50,891 nt of DNA from an uncultured Alistipes sp. (GTDB taxonomy: Bacteria; Bacteroidota; Bacteroidia; Bacteroidales; Rikenellaceae), in the NCBI GenBank assembly GCA_944321945.1, contig CALUNE010000017.1, positions 1 through 50,891 on the forward strand. Direction: 5' to 3'. A model generated the notes under the pieces. It saw nothing but the letters and a program-made list of their open reading frames with translations. It was not told the origin of the DNA and searched no databases. This document shows, one piece after another, positions 1 through 7,340 of this stretch (within the stretch, counting starts at the first letter, position 1; each line of letters starts with the position of its first letter). Position numbers and translations under genes: made by a program.

Positions 1-179
1 CTCTGCAGCGTGCGTTTGGTGATGTTCAGTGCCCGGCACACCTCTTCGCTGTCCAATCACCCGTCGTCCTGCGGTGGAGCCAAACGGCGTTCCAGACGTT
101 GGGCAAGGGCGGAGAGATGTTCCACCCGTTCAAGGAGCCTCAGCCAACTTCGCTCCCCGATACATACGATCTTTTCCAT
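1..179 (-). pseudogene. HTH excisionase-like protein, interrupted by TGA (partial)
   Basis: A small DNA-binding protein of the kind that accompanies integrases in Bacteroidales mobile elements; it probably acts as excisionase or regulator. Reading starts at the ATG at 179 (MEKIVCIGERSW), followed by an alpha-helical stretch (LLERVEHLSALAQRLE). At 57-59 the frame meets TGA and then continues in the same frame as LDSEEVCRALNITKRTLQ up to the window edge, which is a typical HTH core. Family members usually carry Trp just before this LD, so the TGA is best read as a TGG to TGA nonsense change. The gene lies downstream of the recombinase in the same orientation and runs off the window. A sequencing error is the main alternative. 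Confidence 0.6.
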
Positions 180-447
180 GGTCTTCTTTTTCTGTTTGGT
201 TTGACTATGCGACAACCCGTCTCTGTGGGTTGCACTCTGTGTGGATGGAGCCGCCGAACATTCAGCGGTCCCGGATCCGAAAGGCACGGCATTTCATCTT
301 TTTCCCGGTTTATGAATCGTTGTTCCTGCAAGCTTGCACTCGGATAACGCGTGCAGCCCCTCAAAAGTTTCGCCCGCAAAGTGATGTGGCAGTGGTTGGC
401 GTCGGTTGGCGTCGCGAGGGTGGACAAACTGCGATGAAAACGCCGGT

Positions 448-1665
448 TTACGCCGTCAGGACTTTGCCGATGCGGCGCATCTCGCGGCTGATGTTCGCCT
501 CGGAGATCTTCGCATAGCGCCGTGTCATGTTCGTATTCGTATGACCCAGAATCTTGGCGATGATGTCGATCGGCATCCCGTATTCAATCGCCAGGGTGGC
601 AAACGTATGGCGCGCCAGGTGCGTGGTCAGATGCTTGTGAATCTGACAAATATCCGCTATCTCCTTCAGGTAGGCGTTCATCTTCGTATTCGACGGAACG
701 GGCAGCAGTTTGCCCCGCTCCCGACAGTTGGCATCGTCGCGGTACTTCTCCAGCAGGGCCGCTGCCTGCGGAAGCACCGGAACACGGCTCATCACCGAGG
801 TCTTCTCCCGCGGTTTATGGATCCACAGCTGACCCTCCTCGTCCGTCGTGAAGTGTTCCCGCCGCAGGTGGTCGACATCCGTGAAGGCCAATCCCGTCAG
901 TGCGCAGAAGCAGAAGACATCCCGGATGTGATCCAGACGCTCGTTGGGCATCTGTCTCCTTAGCAGCAGGTCCAGCTCCGCTTTCGTCAGCGGCACCTTG
1001 ACATTCGTCTTGTCGATCTTCATCTTGTAGTAGCGGAAGGGATTCTTCTCGATCCATTCGTTGCGGACCGCATAGAGCAGGAAGTTTTTCAAACAGCAGA
1101 GCAGATTGACCGCTCCGTTGTTGTGGCAGTTGTAGGCCGTCTGCATGTAGGTGTTCAATCCATCGACGTAGGCATAGTCGATCGTCTCCAGCGGAAGATC
1201 CTCTTTGTGGTAGGTATCCCGGATATATTCGGTCATGTAGCGCAGCAGGCGGTGGTACTTGTTGGCCGTGAGCTGCGTGATGCGGGTGCCGACCTCCTGC
1301 TGCCGTTTCTCGCAATATTTGCCGAACTCTGCCAGCACCATCCGGCTCGAAGAGGCGGAGCCCAGCAGCTGTTTGACGGCAAAGCAGGTCGGCGTCCTGT
1401 TCTCCTGGATCAGACGGTCATAGGCTGCCAAGATGGAGGCCCGGTAGCTGGCTACGATGCGGTTGATCTGCTGATCGACCTCGTCCTTGTAGAGCGAGCG
1501 TTCGAGACGCTGGTTCCAGCGTTCGGGCTCAATCTGGCACTGCGTATAGACTTCGGTCGACTGGCCGGTCGTAGTGATACGGGCATAGATCGGGGCCTTG
1601 CCCTTTTTCGTGACTTTGGTCTTCTTGCAGAAGAAGACGACGCTGAAGGTGGTTCGTGGCAACAT
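448..1665 (-). CDS. Tyrosine recombinase / integrase of a mobile element
   Basis: Site-specific tyrosine recombinase of about 405 residues with the Bacteroidales domain order: N-terminal arm-binding segment (from MLPRTTFSVVFFCKKT), SAM-like core-binding domain in the middle, and a C-terminal catalytic domain. The catalytic end shows HLTTHLARHTFATL, KILGHTNTNMTRRYAKI (HxxR, LGH and Tyr). The box that usually holds the first Arg reads TGLAFTDVDHL, a variant common in CTnDOT-type enzymes. The start was placed at the ATG at 1665, because the upstream in-frame residues are not family-like. It is transcribed away from tRNA-Gly, whose 3' end is 250 bp upstream, as expected for an element integrated in the tRNA. 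A terminator and an inverted repeat lie between them. Confidence 0.88.
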   Translation of the reverse strand: MLPRTTFSVVFFCKKTKVTKKGKAPIYARITTTGQSTEVYTQCQIEPERWNQRLERSLYKDEVDQQINRIVASYRASILAAYDRLIQENRTPTCFAVKQLLGSASSSRMVLAEFGKYCEKRQQEVGTRITQLTANKYHRLLRYMTEYIRDTYHKEDLPLETIDYAYVDGLNTYMQTAYNCHNNGAVNLLCCLKNFLLYAVRNEWIEKNPFRYYKMKIDKTNVKVPLTKAELDLLLRRQMPNERLDHIRDVFCFCALTGLAFTDVDHLRREHFTTDEEGQLWIHKPREKTSVMSRVPVLPQAAALLEKYRDDANCRERGKLLPVPSNTKMNAYLKEIADICQIHKHLTTHLARHTFATLAIEYGMPIDIIAKILGHTNTNMTRRYAKISEANISREMRRIGKVLTA

Positions 1666-1750
1666 GGCTGCTTGGTTTTTGGATAAATTAAACGTCTTCA
1701 GCACCGGAATGTTGCAGAGTAAAATGATGCAAATCAGCGAAATAGAGCTA

Positions 1751-1792
1751 AATCGTGACCTATTTTCGGTCCGAGCAAAAAAGGTCACGATT
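1751..1792. promoter_or_regulatory. Perfect 11-bp inverted repeat upstream of the integrase
   Basis: AATCGTGACCT at 1751-1761 and its exact reverse complement AGGTCACGATT at 1782-1792, with a 20-base spacer. The arms are about 31 bp apart centre to centre (three helical turns) and sit 86 bp upstream of the integrase start. It is probably an operator or a recombinase/excisionase binding site; the function is not shown. Confidence 0.55.
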
Positions 1793-1845
1793 AAGGCGTG
1801 AAATACTTGCTGCCTTTTGCGTCAACAGGAGTGGGAGAATACAAG

Positions 1846-1882
1846 AAAAAGCCTCGTATATCGCTGATATACAAGGCTTTTT
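1846..1882. terminator. Bidirectional rho-independent terminator
   Basis: A long stem, AAAAAGCCTCGTATATC against GATATACAAGGCTTTTT, with a 3-base loop and one mismatch. It has A and T runs on both sides, so it can work in either direction. It lies between tRNA-Gly and the integrase and would end the tRNA transcript. Confidence 0.8.
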
Positions 1883-1914
1883 GCTTTCTATCGGGGTTTC
1901 TTTCTGGCCCCCTC

Positions 1915-1990
1915 TGGAGCGGAAAACGGGACTCGGACCCGCGACCTCAACCTTGGCAAGGTTGCGCTCTACCAACTGAGCTATTTCCGC
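1915..1990 (-). tRNA. tRNA-Gly (anticodon GCC), CCA encoded
   Basis: The minus strand reads GCGGAAATAGCTCAGTTGG at the 5' end, an anticodon arm CAACCTTGCCAAGGTTG with GCC in the loop, a T arm CGGGTCCGAGTCCCG, and acceptor TTTCCGC at 1919-1925 pairing with GCGGAAA. The discriminator base is U and the CCA end is encoded (1915-1917). The 3' end is the probable attachment site of the neighbouring integrase. Confidence 0.95.
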
Positions 1991-2022
1991 ATTCAAACCA
2001 GCCGCTTGGCTGATTGCGTGTG

Positions 2023-2053
2023 CAAAGGTAGCTAAAAAATGTGAATCTCCAAA
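2023..2053 (-). promoter_or_regulatory. Promoter of tRNA-Gly
   Basis: On the minus strand TTTG (2050-2053), a 19-base spacer, then TACCTTTG (2023-2030). This is an exact match to the Bacteroidetes -33/-7 pattern and lies 32 bases before the tRNA 5' end. Confidence 0.8.
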
Positions 2054-2165
2054 TTTTTAATTAAAATATTATCACTATTCTTTTTCTTTTTCTCGGACTC
2101 TTCTCAGCACTCGCACATAACACGCTATTAATCATGAATTTAATAGGCATACTAATAAATCCAGT

Positions 2166-3288
2166 CTATTTCCCCTGCTTGGGCCGAAGGATCCTCACAA
2201 CCTTTTCCCTGAATGTAATTTCACTCTCGAGAACCGTCCCGCCTCCAAAATCTTCGCCCGCGTTTTCCCAAACCCCGTTCCGATTATAAAAGTACCATAA
2301 TCCATAAACCCCCATCGAATCCAGGTATTTATCATTCACCTCTCCGGTGATCTCGTCCTGAAACAGGAATATTTTATCCACACTCGAATCCAGATACGAC
2401 CAGCTCTTCCGGGCCATCTCCCGCACAATGGCCACATATGCCGACAACGGCGTAGACGAACCATCCTTCTCGATTTCACGGATTTTTCGCCCCACCTCTA
2501 TACTCTCGTACGCCCCTTCAGGAAGCGCATCTTCCGCAATCAGAAGCTCTGCATCCTGCTCCTCGACAGCAACACGGTTCTTGTGCCGGCTGACATAATA
2601 AACATGGGGTCTGTCACTCTGCGTAATAAATTTTTCCGCCTTCCCATTCACCAAAAGGATTCCGACCCTTTCATCAAAAGCATAACCCGGACCGATCTTC
2701 TTCCGCCTTATCAGATCGTCATACCGTTCGCGACGTACCTCCTGGGAATAATGGGGACAATTGCTGTACGGCAGGAATCCAAGCCCCTCCACGAAACTCC
2801 AGTCTTCCGGGCGTGAATCACTCATCCCGCCATCAAACCAGCAAATGGATCCGGCACTGCCCCCCGGCCAGCACGATACCCCGGCGCAGGGCCTCGGCAA
2901 GCAGTTTGTCGATCCCCTGTGCCTTCCAGATTCCCATCATGTTCAGCGTATTCCCTCCTCCTACGCCAATCGCGTCAGCACCAAGAAGCTGCTCCTCGAA
3001 GGAGGGGTTCTCCGGGGAGGTGCTCACCCATACCCGAAGAACAAGCGTATCGATATCCAGCGTATGGCAGATCCGGCTCCAGTAGTTGATATTGTCGGAA
3101 TGATCTCTGCTCGCCGTGGGCACATAGCAGATACGGGGTCTCCTTTCCCGTCAGATCGGCCACATACCGGGTAAACTTGAGGTCGATGTCTCCACCCCAA
3201 CAAAAATCCGCCTATCCTGGGCGTTCGTCTCGAACAAACCCGCAAACAGCGCCACAAGGGCAACCATATTCCGGAACACAGATGACAT
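2166..3288 (-). pseudogene. Peptidase S51 (peptidase E-like) gene with three frameshifts
   Basis: Four pieces in three frames together form one secreted S51 / class I glutamine-amidotransferase-like protein. Order: signal-like start MSSVFRNMVALVALFAGLF and DRRIFVG; IDLKFTRYVADLTGKETP; YVPTASRDHSDNINYW through VGGGNTLNMMGIWKAQG; then AGGSAGSICWFDGG (the Ser-containing nucleophile motif) and a C-terminal region ending ILRPKQGK. The breaks are a one-base loss in a C run at 3195-3198, a two-base loss near 3134-3138 and a one-base gain in the C6 run at 2860-2865, all read on the plus strand. Two of the three fall in homopolymers, so sequencing error is possible, but three independent hits favour decay. 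The family cleaves Asp-X dipeptides; this copy should be inactive unless the sequence is wrong. The C-terminal part alone is open for 244 codons and could be misannotated as a gene. Confidence 0.8.
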
Positions 3289-3372
3289 GAATGATTCCAG
3301 AATTGATATTCGGTTCGGACCGGACGGAGATGCCGGCGGGCGGTCCTGACGCAGCGAGGGGAGAAGAAACAA

Positions 3373-3404
3373 AATAACCCTCACCCATACGGGTGGGGGT
3401 TATT
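3373..3404 (-). terminator. Terminator of the alpha-oxoamine synthase gene
   Basis: Hairpin AATAACCC(TC)ACCC / CGGGT(GG)GGGTTATT just after the stop codon at 3424, followed on the minus strand by a T-rich tract (TTATTTTGTTT). Confidence 0.7.
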
Positions 3405-3423
3405 CTGTTCGCGACCGGTTGGT

Positions 3424-4695
3424 TTAGCGCACCTTGAAGCCCTCGTCGGCCTTCATCGGAATCGGCAGCGAGGCGTAGTAGCCGCTCTCGAGCTTGCTCC
3501 GCACAGCCTTGAAGGCCTCGATCGTCTCCTTGACGTCCTCCAGCGTGTGGGCTGCCGTCGGGATCACACGAAGGATGATTTCGCCCTTCGGAATCACCGG
3601 GTAGATCACCATCGAGCAGAAGATACCGTGGTTCTCACGCAGGTCTACGACCAGGTTCGTGGCCTCCGGAATACCTCCCTTCAGGAAAACAGGCGTCACG
3701 GGCGAATTCGTCACACCGATATTAAAGCCGTTCTCTTTCAGGCTGCCCTGCAGCGCACGAACGATCTCCCACAGCTTCTGCTGGAACTCCGGATGGTTGC
3801 GGATCAGGTCCAGACGCTTCAGCGCGCCGATCACCATCGGCATCGGCAGCGACTTGGCGTAGAGCTGCGAACGCATGTTGTAACGGAACAGGTTGATCAG
3901 CCAGCGGGGGCCGCAGACGAAGGCGCCGATGCCGGCCATCGACTTGGCAAAGGTGTTGAACAGCACGTCCACCCCGTCGACTACGCCGAAGTGCGAAGCC
4001 GTACCGCGGCCGCCCTCACCCATCGTACCGAAGCCGTGTGCGTCGTCGACCAGCAGACGGAACTGGAAGTCCTTCTTCAGGGCGACGATTTCGTCGAGCT
4101 TGCCCAGGTCGCCCTTCATGCCGAATACGCCTTCGGTGATGACCAGCACGCCGCCGTTCTGCTCGTTGGCCAGTTCGGTGGCATGGTGGAGCTGCAGGCG
4201 GAGCGACTCCATGTCGTTGTGGCCGAAGACGAAGCGCTTGCCCTTGTGCAGACGCAGACCGTCGATGATGCAGGCGTGAGCCTCGGCGTCGTAGACCACC
4301 ACGTCGCGCGGTGTCAGCAGGCAGTCGATGATCGAGATCATGCCCTGGTAGCCGAAGTTGAGCAGGAAGGCATCCTCCTTGCCGACGAATGCGGCCAGTT
4401 CGCGTTCGAGCTGCTCGTGGTACTTGGTCTGACCGCTCATCATGCGGGCACCCATCGGGGCAGCCATGCCGAACTGGGCGGCGCCTTCGGCGTCGGCCTT
4501 GCGGACTTCGGGATGATTGGCCAGTCCGAGGTAGTTGTTCAGGCTCCAGTTAAGGACCTTGTGGCCCCGGAAGGTCATGTGGGGACCGATCTCGCCCTCG
4601 AGTTTCGGGAATGCAAAATAGCCGTGAGCATAAGCCATGTACTGACCGATAGGTCCGCCGGCGTTCTTCTCCAGGCGTTCGAAAATATCAACCAT
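3424..4695 (-). CDS. Alpha-oxoamine synthase, probable cysteate acyltransferase for sulfonolipids
   Basis: PLP enzyme (423 residues) that condenses an amino acid with an acyl thioester, the first step of sphingolipid or sulfonolipid synthesis. It shows the fold-type I pattern: SLNNYLGLANHPEV near residue 50, DAEAHACIIDG, VDDAHGFGTMGEGGRG for the cofactor Asp and His, and FAKSMAGIGAF with the PLP lysine. The N-terminus (MVDIFERLEKNAGGPIGQYM...GYFAFPKLEGEIG) and the MGARMMSG motif resemble, from memory, the Flavobacterium/Alistipes type linked to capnine and sulfobacin (cysteate plus acyl-ACP) rather than classical serine palmitoyltransferase. Substrate choice is therefore inferred. It is monocistronic, with its own promoter and terminator. 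Its upstream neighbour was probably the symporter before the 4.2-kb element inserted between them. Confidence 0.85.
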   Translation of the reverse strand: MVDIFERLEKNAGGPIGQYMAYAHGYFAFPKLEGEIGPHMTFRGHKVLNWSLNNYLGLANHPEVRKADAEGAAQFGMAAPMGARMMSGQTKYHEQLERELAAFVGKEDAFLLNFGYQGMISIIDCLLTPRDVVVYDAEAHACIIDGLRLHKGKRFVFGHNDMESLRLQLHHATELANEQNGGVLVITEGVFGMKGDLGKLDEIVALKKDFQFRLLVDDAHGFGTMGEGGRGTASHFGVVDGVDVLFNTFAKSMAGIGAFVCGPRWLINLFRYNMRSQLYAKSLPMPMVIGALKRLDLIRNHPEFQQKLWEIVRALQGSLKENGFNIGVTNSPVTPVFLKGGIPEATNLVVDLRENHGIFCSMVIYPVIPKGEIILRVIPTAAHTLEDVKETIEAFKAVRSKLESGYYASLPIPMKADEGFKVR

Positions 4696-4743
4696 GTTGT
4701 TTGTTATTTGAGTTTATGTGTCCTATTCTTTGGTTTTGCCGCG

Positions 4744-4751
4744 CAAAAGTA
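4744..4751 (-). promoter_or_regulatory. -7 box for the alpha-oxoamine synthase gene
   Basis: The minus strand reads TACTTTTG, 48 bases before the start codon at 4695. A TTG about 21 bases further upstream is a weak -33 candidate. Confidence 0.55.
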
Positions 4752-4805
4752 CAAATAATCCGACGATTTTAGCAATCAAAGGTAGCCGTTTTTTGCGCGT
4801 CCCGG

Positions 4806-4826
4806 ATACGCATTTATGCGTATTTT
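4806..4826. other. Left attachment site (attL) of the 4.2-kb element
   Basis: The core ATTTATGCGTATTTT (4812-4826) recurs exactly at 8984-8998. Here it is part of a perfect inverted repeat, ATACGCAT-TT-ATGCGTAT (4806-4823), the type of paired core sites tyrosine recombinases bind. The matching left arm is not preserved at the right copy, as expected if it comes from host DNA on the left side. Confidence 0.7.
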
Positions 4827-4971
4827 CAAAAGATTCAGCGTCCAACAGCCAAAAGCAGCCATCGGCATCTCATGACAGCCCGGTCATTACCGGAGAGTTG
4901 GACCCGGTGCCGATTCCTGCGAATGGCTGTTTTTTATCGGTCTTTTCCTGTTCCCGTTTTGTTACTATTAT

Positions 4972-5025
4972 GTTACCCGGGAACCGAATCTCTTGTTACC
5001 CGGATGTTACCCAGGTGTTACCCGA
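4972..5025 (+). repeat. Left arm-type sites, four direct GTTACCC repeats
   Basis: GTTACCCGG at 4972, GTTACCCGG at 4995, GTTACCCAG at 5006 and GTTACCCGA at 5017. The last three are spaced exactly 11 bp apart, so they face the same side of the helix. The sequence reappears near the right end (8906-8925). They probably bind the N-terminal domain of the element's integrase. Confidence 0.7.
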
Positions 5026-5096
5026 AGAAAAAATTTGCAATGACATCGAATCCTTTCGCTAAAACCCGAATATAATTTCTAAACAAAAAATGAGAT

Positions 5097-6239
5097 ATGA
5101 TGCACGAGAAAGAGATCATAAGATTGCGAAGGAAGAGAATTCAATCGGGGGAATCCCTCTACCTCGATAGTTACTTCAAGGGAAAACGGAGATATGAATT
5201 TCTTCGGTTGTATTTAATACCCGAACGGACAAAAGCAGACAGACTCAAAAATGAACAGACCCTTCGTCTTGCAAATATGGTCAAAGCAAAACGATCGGTG
5301 GAGTTATTCAACAACAAATACGGGTTCACGAACGAAAAACCGGAAGTCAATCTGATCCAATACATCCGTTTGGTCATGGAGAACAAGGAGAAACAGGGGA
5401 AAACCGGAATCAAGAGCACCTTTGAAACGTTAATCTATCATCTGACCAAATATCGAGGGGAAAAGATTCTGCTATCCGATCTGGATGACCGATACACCAA
5501 AGGATTCGTCCTCTATCTTTCTACCGCAATTTCCCGAACGAGTGGAACCACATTGAAAACATCCTCGCAACATAACATCTACACAAGTTTGAAAACGATT
5601 GTTCATCAAGCAATTAAAGATAATCTGTTGACTACCGATCCTACGAAATCGATCGATCCTCCCCGAATGGTCCTCCCTCACAAGGAGTTCTTGACGGAGG
5701 AGGAGTTGAAACGACTCATTCGAACTCCCTGTTCAAAGGAGATTGTGAAACGATCGTTCCTGTTCTGTTGCTTCACTGGTTTGAGAATCTCCGATGTCCG
5801 GGAACTTACGTGGAAAAAGGTGACCTTCGAAGAACAAGGTGCACACATCAACTACCGACAAAAGAAGACCAAAATCGAAAACTATGTTCCGCTCTCGGAG
5901 AATGCAATTTCAGTCTTACCTCCGAAAGACGACAAATCAGACTCCGATCTGGTCTTCATGTTACCTCCGGAGACAACGATCCGTAAAACATTAAAGGAAT
6001 GGATGACGAATGCAAAGATCGACAAACATATCACCTTCCATTCATCCAGACATACATGTGCAACCTTGTTGTTGAACTCGGGAGTGGACATCTATACCGT
6101 CAAGGAGATCCTGGGACATACCGACATAGGAACCACCATGAAGTACACGAAGGTAATCGACAAAACCAAACGGATTGCAGTCAACAAGATCCCGAATTTA
6201 TATTCGACGAAAGAGAAATCCGAAGGAGTTCCCATGTAA
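5097..6239 (+). CDS. Tyrosine integrase of the 4.2-kb element
   Basis: Site-specific recombinase of 380 residues. A basic N-terminal arm-binding region (KEIIRLRRKRIQSGESLYLDSYFKGKRRYEF) is followed by a SAM-like core-binding domain (about 95-190) and the catalytic domain (about 200-360). All catalytic residues are visible: Arg in TGLRISDVRELTW, HSSRHTCATLL, EILGHTDIGTTMKYTKV with the nucleophile Tyr. Two ATG codons stand in tandem (5097 and 5100); either may be used. It is the first gene inside the left attachment site and lies just downstream of the repeated arm sites, so Int binding may also control its own expression. Base composition is much lower in GC than in host genes. It is distinct from the recombinase at 448-1665. 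Confidence 0.95.
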   Translation: MMHEKEIIRLRRKRIQSGESLYLDSYFKGKRRYEFLRLYLIPERTKADRLKNEQTLRLANMVKAKRSVELFNNKYGFTNEKPEVNLIQYIRLVMENKEKQGKTGIKSTFETLIYHLTKYRGEKILLSDLDDRYTKGFVLYLSTAISRTSGTTLKTSSQHNIYTSLKTIVHQAIKDNLLTTDPTKSIDPPRMVLPHKEFLTEEELKRLIRTPCSKEIVKRSFLFCCFTGLRISDVRELTWKKVTFEEQGAHINYRQKKTKIENYVPLSENAISVLPPKDDKSDSDLVFMLPPETTIRKTLKEWMTNAKIDKHITFHSSRHTCATLLLNSGVDIYTVKEILGHTDIGTTMKYTKVIDKTKRIAVNKIPNLYSTKEKSEGVPM

Positions 6240-6251
6240 ATCGAGTTCTCC

Positions 6252-6275
6252 TCCCGGATTTCCCTTTCCGGGATT
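6252..6275 (+). terminator. Possible terminator after the integrase
   Basis: TCCCGGA (6252-6258) and TCCGGGA (6267-6273), 13 bases after the integrase stop, followed only by a short T tract. Weak. Confidence 0.4.
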
Positions 6276-6370
6276 TGACTTTCACGAAGGAATAAAACCG
6301 GGAACCTATCAAGAAGATAATAAAAGCAAAATAGCATTTTTTAGAATATTCGGGTTAATTTTGTCCTACG

Positions 6371-6612
6371 CAATACCCCTAAGAGTGTTGGAGTTAGGAA
6401 ACATTTTTATACCTTTGTGGTGTTCCTTCGGGAACCGACATATTTGATGAAAGTGTTTTGCTTCATCCTTGAGAGAAAATGTGGTAGTTTTCAAGAATAC
6501 AAGGAGAACCAACAACACTCATCACTTGTATTGGTATGTTTATTTCTCAACATATCATACAGGTGTGGGGTATTGTTTATTTGTATTCGGGTTCTACCAC
6601 AACCTTCTCTCA
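6371..6612 (+). ncRNA. Highly structured non-coding region (RNA or single-strand origin)
   Basis: This stretch has no convincing coding frame but many complementary segments. Pairs seen: CAATACCCC (6371-6379) with GGGGTATTG (6567-6575); CCTAA/TTAGG hairpin (6378-6398) whose loop GAGTGTTG (6383-6390) matches CAACACTC (6513-6520) in the loop of another hairpin, AATACAAG/CTTGTATT (6496-6503, 6525-6532); GTTCC-TTCG-GGAAC (6422-6435), a UUCG tetraloop stem; GATGAA/TTCATC (6446-6467); TGAGAGAA..TGTGGTAG (6470-6487) with CTACCACA..TTCTCTCA (6594-6612). Some helices exclude one another, so alternative folds or pseudoknots are likely. It may be a regulatory RNA, or the single-strand or packaging origin of a rolling-circle element. 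Function unknown. Confidence 0.5.
6388..6417 (+). promoter_or_regulatory. Promoter inside the structured region
   Basis: TTG (6388-6390), a 19-base spacer, then TACCTTTG (6410-6417), a close match to the Bacteroidetes consensus. Transcription would start near 6422, at the base of the UUCG hairpin, and run through the structured region to the lipoprotein gene. Confidence 0.6.
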
Positions 6613-6690
6613 GATAGACAAACAACTCCACACTTTCTTTTTTAATAAAACACCATTAAGGAGTTGGATGGTAACAAAATTATTCAAACT

Positions 6691-7269
6691 ATGTTATTAT
6701 CTACCAAACACGACCTCTCCCAACTCTTAATCCAATCGGTGATATTCTCTCTCTTGGGAATAACTTTGTCATCTTGCAATCTGGGACGAGTTGAATTAGT
6801 CAAAGAAGATATCGTCGTTGAAAACTGCATCAGAGTTCCAAAACAAGACGGAGAACTTAAAATTCGATATTATGGCAAAGATGACGATTCCACAGAAAGT
6901 TATGATCTAATATTAGATCTTGTCGTTGAATGTATTAGAGAGATCGATTCTTTTGAAGATTTTCCATTTATTCAAGTCAATTTATTGGATGAGAATGAAG
7001 TACGATTAACATATCTTACATACAATGTAAATAGAGACCTTTTTAAGCATAAAGGAATCAAATCTCATATCGAATTTAGCTTAACTCTTGATAATGATTC
7101 ATTAAGCAAAAAAGAACTTAAACAAATCAAAAAGAAGACCAAACACATATCTATACAATCTAATATCGAAAAAACTGAAGAAGAAAAAAGAGAAGAGGAG
7201 AAAAAAAAGCAAGAACAAGCAGCAGAAGAACTATCCAATGCGATATTAAAAGCAATGTTCGGTCTTTAA
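6691..7269 (+). CDS. Putative lipoprotein of unknown function (element cargo)
   Basis: I do not recognise this 192-residue protein. From the ATG at 6691 it has a lipoprotein signal: a short polar start, the hydrophobic stretch LLIQSVIFSLLGI, and the lipobox LSSC with Cys29 as lipidation site. The mature part is acidic and mixed alpha/beta in appearance (DGELKIRYYGKDDDS, FPFIQVNLLDENEVRLTYL). It ends in a charged coiled-coil-like segment (EEEKREEEKKKQEQAAEEL). A TTG at 6664 in the same frame would give a longer signal region but is less likely. It is the only gene in the element without an obvious mobility role, so it is cargo or a surface factor. It probably uses the promoter at 6388-6417, and it ends at a strong shared terminator. 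Confidence 0.75.
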   Translation: MLLSTKHDLSQLLIQSVIFSLLGITLSSCNLGRVELVKEDIVVENCIRVPKQDGELKIRYYGKDDDSTESYDLILDLVVECIREIDSFEDFPFIQVNLLDENEVRLTYLTYNVNRDLFKHKGIKSHIEFSLTLDNDSLSKKELKQIKKKTKHISIQSNIEKTEEEKREEEKKKQEQAAEELSNAILKAMFGL

Positions 7270-7275
7270 CGACAG

Positions 7276-7324
7276 AAAACCGGGAGAAAATCGCTCAAAA
7301 AAGATGATTTTCTCCCGGTTTTTT
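7276..7324. terminator. Bidirectional terminator between convergent genes
   Basis: AAAACCGGGAGAAAATC (7276-7292) pairs perfectly with GATTTTCTCCCGGTTTT (7306-7322); A/T runs flank both sides. It separates the lipoprotein gene (plus) from the Rep gene (minus). Confidence 0.9.
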
Positions 7325-7340
7325 ATGTCGTTATATAATT

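Larger units (their letters stand above)
1..1914 (-). mobile_element. End of an integrative element abutting tRNA-Gly (partial)
   Basis: Recombinase and broken HTH gene, transcribed away from tRNA-Gly. The tRNA-side limit (1914) is inferred from the usual placement of integrases next to tRNA 3' ends. No second copy of the tRNA end can be seen because the other end is outside the window, so the boundary is provisional. Confidence 0.45.

Noticed and set aside
6371-6612. Retron or group II intron RNA
   Set aside because: No reverse transcriptase is encoded in the element, and no domain V-like hairpin was seen.
6417-6617. 66-codon plus-strand frame in the structured region
   Set aside because: Its codons coincide with the paired segments and its composition is not protein-like; the structure explains the stretch better.
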